Shown here in pieces: positions 1 to 27,384 of a DNA stretch of 64,000 nucleotides. Origin of the DNA: Antedon mediterranea (lineage: Eukaryota; Echinodermata; Crinoidea; Comatulida; Antedonidae). How positions within the stretch are numbered: the stretch's first letter is position 1; each line of letters starts with the position of its first letter. The notes under the pieces are model-generated. The model searched no databases. It was not told where the DNA came from and saw only the letters and a list, made by a program, of their open reading frames with translations. The stretch lies in the NCBI RefSeq assembly GCF_964355755.1, contig NC_092674.1, positions 27,268,001-27,332,000 of the forward strand, in the 5' to 3' direction. The position numbers and the translations under genes are program-made.

Positions 1-339
1 CCTGTCTGGTTTTTCATTAAACATTAACTAAACACAATGGCCTTTTGTTCGTCTTACCCATCTTTGATTGGTTAAGTCTTATTGTATTATAGAATATTCT
101 AGTAACTTTGTTACAGTTCTCTTCACCTGATGATAGGTTATGGCCGAATACGTTGTTTTAATAAAATCTTAATTTTACAATTTTAAACTGAAGAGACATG
201 GTGAGAAACAGTAAATGAGTGGCTCTCTGCTCCTAACTAAAATAAGGAACGCAAGGTGGAGGAATTTTTAAGAGAGGAGGCAGATAACTTTTTGTCGATC
301 ATTTCCTCATTCTTCACAGTTAAGAACGGGTTAGCAAAG
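1..339. promoter_or_regulatory. 5' flank of the Mesh-like gene, with a possible retroelement tail
   Basis: Non-coding. The segment around 120-175 has a run reading through to 'TTAATAAAATC' that resembles the 3' end of a retroelement, but I could not assign it to a family. The start codon at 340 has a good context, with A at -3. I see no convincing TATA box. The promoter role is inferred only from position. Confidence 0.3.
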
Positions 340-17486
<17,147 letters not shown>

Positions 17487-18000
17487 CAGCAAAATGGTTA
17501 AAAGTATGATTTGTTCCATTACACAGCCGCAATGTAAACACACCTGGAATTTTTGTAGTATCATTCAATACAGCAAATCTATAATATAATAGCACTAAGC
17601 CAAAATTTGTTCCTCTATCTTCTCATAAACCGCAAGTCCGATATTAACGGCGTTCGAGCTGGGGCACCTTTTAATACCCCTTTATGCATTATTCTATCAA
17701 TATTAGAACGAAAAATTTGTATGAAAAATGCGTTTTTTAGGCAAATTTCTTTGCAACTGCCGAACGTTATCGGTAATCATCTACGTCACAATTAGATCAC
17801 TCGGGTTATTAGTGATAACGAGACAGCAGCACATAAAGTGGAAACATGACACCGATTTGGTAGAGGAGATAATGCATGTTGATTTCGGGAGTGGGGGTGG
17901 ATTGAGTGTTTTTGAATTTATAAAATAAAGTTAGAGTTCAACCAAATTTGTTAATTCTTACTGTTTTATTATTTTGCTACGAGTTGCTGACCGGAAATGT

Positions 18001-18080
18001 TGGGGGTGGGTTACTATTTTTAGGTGCCTAATTTAATATTAGTATTATAGTAACCCACTACTCTAATAGTAACCCACCCT
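18001..18080. repeat. Inverted repeat GGGTGGGTTACTATT ... AATAGTAACCCACCC
   Basis: Perfect 15-bp arms near 18003-18019 and 18066-18080 are separated by about 45 bp, with extra internal complementarity (AATATTAGTATTATAG). It probably is a small foldback element or MITE remnant. A further GGGTTAC follows at about 18108. Confidence 0.6.
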
Positions 18081-18539
18081 AAAAAACAATCAAAGAATAA
18101 TAACCCTGGGTTACAATTTGAAGATTTATGGTAAAGCATATTTCCCCAGTCTTTCACTGTCGACAGAGAGCAGACTGCTAAATAGATAGTTCTAAAAATG
18201 GGAAGCGTGATTTGTTCAATGAATGAATAACACCAACACCAAAGAATGTAAATTATATTTTAAACACGTCGGAATTGTTAAAAGAAACACATTGATCTTT
18301 TGTGTTTTATTTTGTTTAGTAAATCTTCCAAGATATGAGGGTGCTAAAATAATGAAAATCTTTAACCATGGAGGTACCTCCATGCATGATTAACTAAATG
18401 ATTTTGCTTCATTGTAAATAAAGTTTTGAACGTCGACTTTTATGCTTCTAAATAAGTCTAGAATTTTGAAACGGCTCTAAACGTACTAATTAAAATGCCA
18501 GAAAAATCTGAGTAAAATGGCCTGGGGGGTGGGGTTCAC

Positions 18540-18668
18540 TCTTAAATATTTCCATACGGGGAGGTGCCACATTTACGGGGTATATTTTCGTGGGCCTGGT
18601 AGCAAGTGAGAAAATATGGAGAGGTCCAGCATTTATGGGTTATATTTCCGAGGATTTGGTAGCACAGT
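18540..18668. repeat. Imperfect ~62-bp tandem duplication
   Basis: The words ATACGGGGAGGTGCCACATTTA / ATATGGAGAGGTCCAGCATTTA, TATATTTTCGTGGGCCTGGTAGCA / TATATTTCCGAGGATTTGGTAGCA recur about 60 bp apart (shown here only as variant pairs). It is non-coding. Confidence 0.55.
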
Positions 18669-19865
18669 GTGGGAAATGATGGGGTGAAATTAGTAGTAAA
18701 GTCTGTGGCCTGTCCCGTGTCAAATGCCACGATTTATTGAACAATTTTAGCAGGGATTTCAGCTATACTGGATGCTAAGACCATTCCTAAAGGATCCTAC
18801 CTTTGAATCAATGAAATCTATAGCCACCAATGTTATTGCAAGCCCCGTTACAAACAGTTCTCCTTTGCCGGGAACAAGTCAGAGCCATACAGTATATATA
18901 AAGAGTTCACGGACTTCAGAAAGTCACGTGGGGTGCACACCGGCCATGTTTGTGTCCAACTATGCCTATGTAGAGTATGGAGTCGAGTCATTTGCTTAAA
19001 AAATGTATAACATTCACAACACTTTAAATATCGAATTTAATATCAAAACAATCAATTTGTTTAAGGTTTTTGTTAAGATAATAATGAAATCATAAAGTTA
19101 TTGCAAACATGATTTTTAACAACAAAATGTAAAAACAATGCATTAACTATAGAGAATCGCTGTACAAACTAAACGCGCATCATCAATCTCTTGATGAAGA
19201 AGCTTCAAAAGGTCTTTTTATATTCACCTTCACCATGTTTTTTTTATGCTTTATCTTTTACACGAGAAATCACAATATGTTGTCCACTAAACCTCACAAA
19301 CTAACACAGGACTTGTTTCAGATTCTCAACACACGTCCAGCCAGTAATGAAAACATACATGTGTAACAAATGACATCTGGACAAAAGCCTATCAAACTTT
19401 AAAAAAACAATTTTACATATAGAGGGCAGAATAACAAAAAGTGTTTAGGTTAAGTAGTCAAACTCAATCATACACAGTCAGAATATTAAGTAATGCTTGT
19501 GCTTAGGTATAAACTTTTAAATTACATAAAGAGATAGATACTCGCACAGTAGTTTTTTTTTCATTTGCCTCATCAAATAAATCATAACCAATGGTTTCTT
19601 CAGTAAAGTGATAGTGATACCGTATATTATTATACACAGCAACGTAGGTACGTTGAGTCCTATGTAGGTGTCTTACCACCAGCAGCCACACATCTGAGTA
19701 GACTACTCGTACTCTTCTGTGTATAATAATTATTAATATACTACATCTCGGCTACCACTACCAGGGGACAAGAGACCAGTCCGTCTCGCCTAAAGGTAAG
19801 CTAGTACGCCTTGTGTAGCAATCTTTATTTTAGTACTAGCTAGGCTAGTTAGGCCTATACTACTA

Positions 19866-19919
19866 GGCCTAGGCATGGAAGTATAAAATATTTTATACCT
19901 CCATGGCCTACTAGGCCTA
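19866..19919. repeat. Near-perfect palindrome centred on TATAAAATATTTTATA
   Basis: The arms AGGCCTAGGCATGGAAGT and the complementary ACCTCCATGGCCTACTAGG flank an AT-rich centre; one or two mismatches occur in about 25 bp per arm. The surrounding kilobase is unusually rich in AGGCCTA words, including tandem GCCTAGGCCTA. Confidence 0.6.
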
Positions 19920-20149
19920 GGTGGGCCTAGCCTCTAGGCCTTGCCTCCTATCCTAGCCTACTACACTAGAGAGTAGGGTTGAGCTTGACCCTTGTGGCTC
20001 GTAATAATAGTATTACTATTAGGCTAGTAGCAATGAAATGAGGGTTAAACTATATAATAGCCTAGCCTAGGGCCTAGGCCTATAAACTATAGCCTAGTCA
20101 ATCGCAGTGTGTCCTACCTGTTGTTCCACTAATATTACTGGCTTACATA

Positions 20150-20330
20150 CCGCTCAGTCTAGGCCGGGAAACTTAACACCAGGGAACATGCGTAGTAGTA
20201 GTCGCAATTTACGTCCGTTCCGTCTCGTCTCTAATTCTTCTCTTCGTCTTCGTTCAAAGAGCCCGCTCTAACGGCGGCACGGCACCGGCGGTCAGAACGC
20301 ACGTGACACACCTTGGGTCGACCCATTATT
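20150..20330. promoter_or_regulatory. CpG-rich stretch, candidate orphan promoter
   Basis: In an AT-rich window this segment has a cluster of CG dinucleotides (CGTCCGTTCCGTCTCGTCTC, GGCGGCACGGCACCGGCGG) and a CACGTG E-box at about 20299. Donor-like sites lie on both sides: AAAG|GTAAGC at about 19797 on plus, and ACAG|GTAGGA at about 20120 on minus. No coding exon can be attached. Promoter function is inference. Confidence 0.3.
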
Positions 20331-21851
20331 ATTAAAGGGTTTTCACACTACACACCTAGGCTAGGGCTATATAGGCCTAGCCTAGTTTTGTCTGAATAAC
20401 TTATATAGTAAAGTGTTTCCTTAGGCCTCTTCCATTCTTTTCCATAGCAGGTCACCTTACCAATAGGCATGATGGATGTTGTCGGTAGGTAGAAAATTAA
20501 GGCAACTTTAAAGGCAAATTATGATACTGAAGGCACTGAATGAAAGCAATCAAAACTAGCCTAAATCAAAACGTCAAATGTTACCAAACATGAACTCCTT
20601 TTTTTAGGCCATGGGAAAACTTATGAAAACTAATTTAATTGCCCACAAACGTTAGTTTATTTTTTTAAAATTTATATTAAATAAAGCTTTAAATAAGATA
20701 TAATATATTGGAATGGATTTGCAAAGTCGGGTTAGGCCTACTTTTAATTTAAAGTTTCAATTTGAATTATTATATTTTTAATTAAAGCGGCTGTATAATC
20801 AAAGTCTATGATAAACAATAGAGACCATGTGGGCCGCGTGGTAGGGCCGCGCCGATGGTTCAAAACGTCAAATATAATAATTAAAGAGCGCCAAACATGA
20901 ACCATGGACGTATTTTTATACCTTCAGCAGCATGAACTCCTTTTTTAGGCCATGGGAAAACAAATTAATTGTCATAATTATTAGTAATTACAGTTTTTCC
21001 GTTGATTATTTATTTATTTGGAGTATTTTGAGCATTATTAGAAAATAATCAAAACTGATGTGGACCGTGAATTTAGACCATGCAGTGAGAAGACCGCGCG
21101 CAAAGCCAAGGAAGACCCTACGAAAGGGGAATAGTGTGTGCACAAAATACAACTAAAAATCGTTTAAATTAAAAAACACCGAACATCTAGTAACAAAATC
21201 TATAAACACAGCATGATTTTAACTATAACGCGTTTTCGTCACTGAATTTGTCGTATTATGTTTTACTATTAAGGATAAAACTGTTATTTTATAACTCGAC
21301 TACTACACTGATTAAGTTCATCCAGCCAGAGCCATATATATATGGCTCTGAGTCGGCTCTGAGTTCATCTTTTTCAAAACGCCCTCTGTTGACTGAGGCG
21401 CGTGGGACTATTCCATTTTATATCCAAATCAATCGTCGACTTAAAATAAACGTTTCACTCGAAAATTACAGTCTTGCAGTAACGGTAAATTAATTTTTAG
21501 TGAATTTTATTCGTTAATTTTATCTGACTAAGCATTCTAAAGAGCTACCTTCACCAGGTCCTCCAGCAGATCTACAAGGTGCAACTTTTAATGAATTTAA
21601 TAGCATTCGGAAACAAATCAGTTATTCCGTGGACCAAGATATTCATTATTTCTAGACTATCTAGAAAAAAACATATCATGAAAATCTTTCGAAGATATTG
21701 TACACAAACAAACAGACAAACAGGAAACGTGAATCAACAAATAAATGCTTTATACACAAATTAATAATCTTATCGAATATGTTTTACTAAATTGTCAGCG
21801 AGAAAAGTTTAATAATCACACTTGTATCATGAATTGAATTGAGACTCCTCC

Positions 21852-24800
21852 TTATCGTTTGATAGCAACAATTTGGTATGGCTTAGGAGAGCGTGTGAGA
21901 CCAGGAATACAATCGTTTACGGACGGTATAGGCTGCCCATCAGGTATCTTAAAGGTAAACCGCTGCACGAGGTTTGCCATGAAAAGAAATAGTTCCATTC
22001 TTGCCATAAGCTCGCCAGCACAAATCCTTCTTCCTGAAAGTTAAATGCATATAGTGTTTTAGAATACAATTAAATGACCACTACAAAGTGTCCCTTCCTT
22101 AGAAAGTGTAGGCCTACCTCTGAGGATGTCCCTTCCTTAGAAAGTGTAGGCCTACCTCTGAGGATGTCCCTTCCCTAGAAAGTGTAGGCCTACCTCTGAG
22201 GATGTCCCTTCCTTAGAAAGTGTAGTAGGCCTACCTCTGAGGATGGGGCGTAGTTCCCTCGTTTGTAGTGTCATCTTAGTGTACTAATGGGGATTCCACT
22301 GATAGTACTACCATCATAGAGTACCGTATACAATCGTAAAGTTTGGCTCACACAAGGATCGACGCAACGCAAGGAAGTACGCGCAAACAATCACAAGCGA
22401 TGGATTACCGAACTGTCTAGTGGAAACCAAGCTATATTAGTATATAATAGCACATAATTGGTATGTATACCTGCGCCATACGGCATGAACGCCTCTTTTC
22501 TCTTTATGCTACTTAGATCGTCTGACAAAAACCGTTCAGGTCTAAATTCTGATGGTTCTTCCCAGTTGTCAGGGTTACGGTGGACGCTCCACACGCTCGT
22601 TATTATGGAAGTTCCTGCGGGAATTGTGTAACCGTTCAATTTCACATCTTCTGCGCATAATCTTCCAAACAGTGGACCAGCGTTACTTAGACGTTGTACC
22701 TCAAATATTGTTGCCTCTAGATAAGGCAACGAATGCCGACTGTTCCATGTTGGCTTCTTTTCCTGACCCAACACCTCGTCTATCTCTTGCTGCACCTATG
22801 TCAAATCAAAATCAAATCAAATCTTTATTTGTTAATGTTCCATATATAAAATGTGTACATGGAAAAATTGTTTTCCTTGACAGAAAATGGTAAAACATTC
22901 ACAATTACATCATACATAGATAACAAATTACAATTAAAACATTCATTAAAACATACATAAATCCCACATAAAAATACTATGTTATATTTAGGATAAAAAT
23001 GATATTCCCATTTAAAAAATGATAAAACTTTAAAAATATATAGTATATATTGCATGTGCGCTATATTTTATGATAACAATCTTTGACTTAAAAATATGCA
23101 TGGAATTTGGTACAAATGACAGTCGGTGTATAAAAGCCATTGTGAGTAAATCAGTCGTTGTGTTTGTAATCTTCTATATATAAATTTACGTAAGGACAAA
23201 ATTCGGTAAGTCGCGCGTTACCTCTAGAATGTTTACTCGATGGTATATAAAGTTGGTTCGTACTTTCGGTACTGATTTTAACCACCTGATGTAACCCTGT
23301 TTACTAATTAAATTGAGTCAGATAATTAGTTATTGACAATTAAAACGAATTTAGGTTCAATGATTTGCCCCAAATAGGGGTGTTTTCCGATCGTGGTATA
23401 CACTGTCTAATGTCCATCGTGAAAAATACCCGCATACAATAATACGAGGATGCTTCGCATTTTCCTATCTCCTCCTACGATAACTGTTTTTAATGGCTGA
23501 AAATCGGTTGAACAGCTCGAGCACAGCATCATAATGTTGAAGACAGGCCGATTTTCTTTAAAAAATACTGTTTTGATAGATTTAATATACGTTTATAAAA
23601 ATGTATTGATTTGCAATGAATGGAACATTCCAAATTATTGCATACCTCCATGGTTTAACACAAGTAGGTAAATTGATAGACCCTTGGAGAATAAACAGAA
23701 ATAGTATTGTAATGCTATACAATACTGCAAATAGGTATTAACCACTTTTGATCGCCATTTGAATCAAGAGTGTGTTGGTACTGTTAGATATAATATAAAC
23801 AAATATACTAATAAACGTTATCACTGTGAGTGTGGGTAGCCCCTACTTTTAGATTATAAACACATAATAATATATACTTTATTACTGTCAGTTGTTTTTC
23901 AACGTTTGTATTAATTAATAATTACAAAAATATAAACGTATTAGTGGTCTTTAAATGTACTTTACTATTTCAATCGGCCATGAGAAAGTGACAGTTTTAA
24001 TAAAGTACGGTATTAAATCGGAAATGTTTTACTCTATTTAGTGGTATATTATTTATAGGCCTATATAAAAAAATATTTCGTTACTGGATAATAAAGAAAT
24101 ATAATGAATAATTTAACAAAATTGGGTTTGTTTAAATGAATCCAAATAACAAATTTCGACTCATTTTGTGACAAGTTTCTAGGTGCTAATTTTGGTTGAC
24201 TACATAAATCGTTGTGTCTATTTATTTGTTTCTGTAAACGACAATGTTTTATAGTCCTCTGCCGTACGTACATTTGAAATCGGCAGTTTTTTTACGCTGA
24301 AATTACTATGTATTCGAGAACCACCTGTGAGCACGAACTAGATGGTACGCTCGCGTACCATCTATTATCAAAATTATTGATAAATGACGTCAAATATTGA
24401 TTGTATAACTGTACACCAGAAATCGGTATATGGTACGGTTCTATATTTAACGGAACTTGCGGTTCCAGTCTAATACACAACAGTACAAAAATGTTATTAA
24501 TTAGTAAATCTACCAGGAATTATTGAAAAAAAGTTCTGTCTGTTTCAGGAGATAATAACCAGTGGTGTTTCACTGTAGTTACTAATACTTTAGTGGATTA
24601 AAAGATTAAATTAAGTGCCTCTAATACCTTGGTCTGAACTTCAGGAAAATTCACCAAGTAGATTATAATCCACATGATAGTACAAGCAGTAGTTTCAGTT
24701 CCAGCTACGAACAGATCAATAACGGACCGCCATAACAAGTCCATTCGAAAAACATCCATGTCTACCTCTTGCTTGTTGGCTTCAACGATATACGCGTCAA

Positions 24801-25739
24801 TCAGATCTCTGACATGGCCAGGATCATACGTCTCCTGATGCTGTTGCACCATATCGTCAATAAAGGTTTTGAGTTCCTGGACTGCGTTACGAAAATCTGT
24901 AAACATGGGTGTGTGATATAAAGCTGGGATAATGTTGACAGGGTTGGTAAGGGTGGTGTTTTTGAAGAGGTATCGAATTGATTCAATAAGTTTCATAAAC
25001 TTTGGGTCACGATATTCGAATCTATCGCCGAAACAGACAGTACAAACTACGTTAGAAACAGAGTTGTGTACGCTGTTAAGTGGGTTAAAGGAGTCGTCGA
25101 AGGTGCCCATCTCCTGGCATAGATAGTCTGCCTCGAGGTTGATCCTTTTCTCCAAGCTGCTGTTTTCGAGAGACATATTTCGAAGAGCGCCCAAAGTCCA
25201 ACGTCGTCTGTCGCTCCAAGGTTTACCATTATCAAAAACGATGCTGCCTGAAAATAATTATACAGAAAGGCGGTTTACCTTACAGATTATTACAGACTTA
25301 AAACTACCGATTATATAGTACAATTAAGTGATATGAGCTTAAAAACACACGCAATCGAAAAGGTTCTTAGCCTACCTTTAATACCAAAACTTAATTTTAT
25401 AATCGGTATCGTCTGTCTGTCGGAAACCTTATCTCCTTGATCTTTCAGTAAGCATTTCACGGCGTCAATACTTGTCAAAAACACAGACTTAGGTCTTGTC
25501 CAGCCAAGATTCACAAACAAAACACCACCATACTTTTCCCTCCATTTCTCAATCGTTAAATACGACTCTTTTTCCAGTTGTAAAAGTGAACCAACAATTG
25601 GCCATGGAGTAGGACCTGGTGGTAGCTTGCCAGACTTTCCACTTGACTTCAGCAACCAGAATGTTAAGACACATACAACAAGAACTAACACAGCCGTTTG
25701 TATATTAACTAAGGCTACCACTGTTTGCAAAAACACCAT
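21852..25739 (-). CDS. Cytochrome P450, CYP2-clan type; 4 exons, 496 aa
   Basis: Exons in transcript order: 25376-25739, 24628-25247, 22471-22795, 21852-22033 (1491 nt, stop at 21852). The N-terminal hydrophobic anchor (about residues 8-30) is followed by the proline-rich hinge KLPPGPTPWPIVGSLL, typical of microsomal P450s. The oxygen-activation motif AGTETT is at 303-308. ExxR is E360-R363, then PERF, and the haem loop FMPYGAGRRICAG has its proximal cysteine at about 441. It is a membrane-bound monooxygenase of the endoplasmic reticulum. The substrate cannot be told from sequence. Its 496 residues are normal for the family, and no catalytic residue is missing. The acceptor of exon 3 lies right beside a retroelement tail. 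Confidence 0.92.
22089..22243. repeat. 38-bp tandem repeat, 4 copies, in P450 intron 3
   Basis: The unit TGTCCCTTCCTTAGAAAGTG plus TAGGCCTACCTCTGAGGA is repeated at 22089, 22127, 22165 and 22203 with almost no divergence; the last copy has a 3-bp TAG insertion. Near-identity suggests recent expansion. Confidence 0.9.
22335..22432. mobile_element. MITE-like repeat, 'GACGCAA' family, copy 2
   Basis: It contains TTTGGCTCACACAAGGATCG then ACGCAACGCAAG, then CAATCACAAGCGATGGAT and the end GGAAACCAAGC, which match the copies at 2375, 29613 and 40592 in complement. It lies in P450 intron 3 next to the 38-bp repeat. Confidence 0.45.
22799..23300 (-). mobile_element. 5'-truncated LINE-type retroelement, 3' end on the minus strand
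   Basis: Read on the minus strand the segment ends AATAAAGATTTGATTTGATT, an oligo-(GATTT) tail after a poly(A)-like signal. This is a common ending of non-LTR retrotransposons. Upstream is untranslated-looking sequence with only short frames. No reverse transcriptase domain is visible, so the family assignment is open. It occupies P450 intron 2 and touches the exon 3 acceptor. Confidence 0.5.
24339..24364. repeat. Perfect 12-bp hairpin
   Basis: TAGATGGTACGC and GCGTACCATCTA pair perfectly around a 2-base loop in P450 intron 2. Nothing else in the intron explains it. Confidence 0.6.
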
Positions 25740-26119
25740 TTTGTGGTTTTCACAACAAGGCTTTAGTCACGACTGTCGTTTTAAATACAACTGTATAATG
25801 ACCTTCCGGATTAAGCGGCATGAATGCATTGACCTAGATGCTACAAATCTCTTAAATCCAACTACTACTGTATATCCCTTTCAGGTCAATTTTAAATATC
25901 TAAACTAAATTTTAATGACAATTGAATTAAAATTTAGTTTTCCGACAGTAGCCATCTTCGTTAAGGAGTTACAATCATACTATATAGTGCTTTTAATAAA
26001 ACAACTCACTTAAAATAAATAAAAATAAATTTATGACGAATTGGATACATTTGTTTTTCAAAGAGAATCATGAACATTTTAATGGTATACAGTAGTACCT
26101 ATGTATAGTTTGAGTTTAT

Positions 26120-26980
26120 ATGAAATGTAACAAGAGGCTCTACTTTCTAAGGAAGATGAGAAGTCTTAAGGTGAATACCGTTATAATGAAATTATTTTAT
26201 GATTCTGTTGTTAAATCAGTTATGACTTTCTGTTGTAGTATCAGGTATAACGGCCTCACCAAAGAGAACAAATACAAACTTTATCGAGTTATAAGGAAAG
26301 CAGAAAAAATTATGGGTACTAAATCTGAGGATTTAGATAGCATGTGTAACGAATTGATGTTGGCTAAAGCCAAAGTCATAATGTCTGATTCTGCCCATCC
26401 CTTGCATAGTTCGTTTGTTATAGTGTGCAGATCTTTTTTTTTTTTTTTTTTTTATTCAATTTTCAGGTACAACAATACATGACAATACAGCGGTGCAGCA
26501 CCCTGAGGATTGCCATGAGTGCAAAGCACTATCGAGATGGCACTAGAACATATAAGACAAACATATACACAAGATGCTCTACATAAACAAAGACTTATTA
26601 TTAAGTCTTTGGGAGTGGAGTTGTAAATTGTCATGAGAAAAAAACCCTGACACATGACAGGACTTGAACCCAGGACCCTTAGATTGGTAGCAAGCATCAT
26701 GACCACCAAGCCACAGCTCCACTCCTCTGGTAGACTACATCATCCTTTGACAAAAACAAATAGGTTAACAACTCCCTTATTCCATCTTCAATTCGTCTCT
26801 TAACAAACAATTAAGATAATTACTGTAATTACTTTTAATGAATTGTCCTACAATGTATTTGACTTGTATCTAATTTTTGTTTTGATGTTTTTATATTGTG
26901 TTTTTATTACGAATGTAACGGGGAGCTGAGTCTCAAATTTTATATCTATTATGTGACAATAAAGTATATCGATATCTATG
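26120..26980 (+). pseudogene. 5'-truncated LINE ORF2 remnant, split by a SINE
   Basis: The translation from 26120 reads KRLYFLRKMRSLKVN, LFYDSVVKSVMTFC and KAKVIMSDSAHPLHSSF, the post-reverse-transcriptase C-terminal region of CR1/L2-like LINEs. The frame stops at a poly(T) run at 26434. LINE-like sequence resumes after the SINE at 26726 (SGRLHHPLTKTNRL, then a frameshift), and a 3' tail with GACAATAAAG follows to about 26980. The catalytic domain is missing. This is a dead fragment upstream of the P450 start. Confidence 0.75.
26434..26725 (-). mobile_element. tRNA-derived SINE (minus), copy A, inserted in the LINE fragment
   Basis: On the minus strand it begins GGAGTGGAGCTGTGGCTTGG, followed by TGGTCATGATG (A-box region) and a canonical B box GGTTCAAGTCC (complement at 26660-26670). 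It ends in 20 A residues, seen as T at 26434-26453. A second copy lies at 29215-29348. No clear target-site duplication was found. Confidence 0.8.
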
Positions 26981-27384
26981 TCTAAATATGCAAAGGAAAC
27001 AACATCTCTATGCTACTGGTACGACACGTTAGTATTTTATTGGCATTTATAGACACCTTAAAGTTATCTTTTTTGCACGGCGAGGATACCTTTTTTAATG
27101 TTATCCATGATCTATGACTGTACTGTATTTACAATACAATAATATTATTTAATAGAAATCTTTACAAAACTGTGTATAGAAAATACCATAGTAATCCCAC
27201 CTATACAATATTTTATAGAACGTATTTTAGGTAATAATAAACAATCTCTATAAATCATTTTTGATTGAACTGGTTGAAATAAAATAAGGATTTTTCTAGT
27301 TTTTTCTCTTTCACGTTGAAATGAAAAAAACTTAAATTTGCGCATGACTGATTGTAGTTAAGGTTATCAATTTTTATTTTTATT

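Larger units (their letters stand above)
17487..21851. other. Convergent intergenic region without a recognisable protein gene
   Basis: This lies between the 3' ends of the Mesh-like gene and the P450. It holds two poly(A) signal candidates (17924 and 18417), an inverted repeat (18003-18080), a short tandem repeat (18540-18665), a palindrome (19866-19919) and a CpG-rich stretch (20150-20330). Open frames here (for example 18772-18999 and 19503-19691) match nothing I know and lack splice context. Confidence 0.6.

Noticed and set aside
18772-18999. 75-residue open frame
   Set aside because: No family resemblance, no splice or promoter context, and length expected by chance.
22825-23055. 76-residue minus-strand frame
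   Set aside because: Lies in the untranslated tail of the retroelement; composition is AT-driven.
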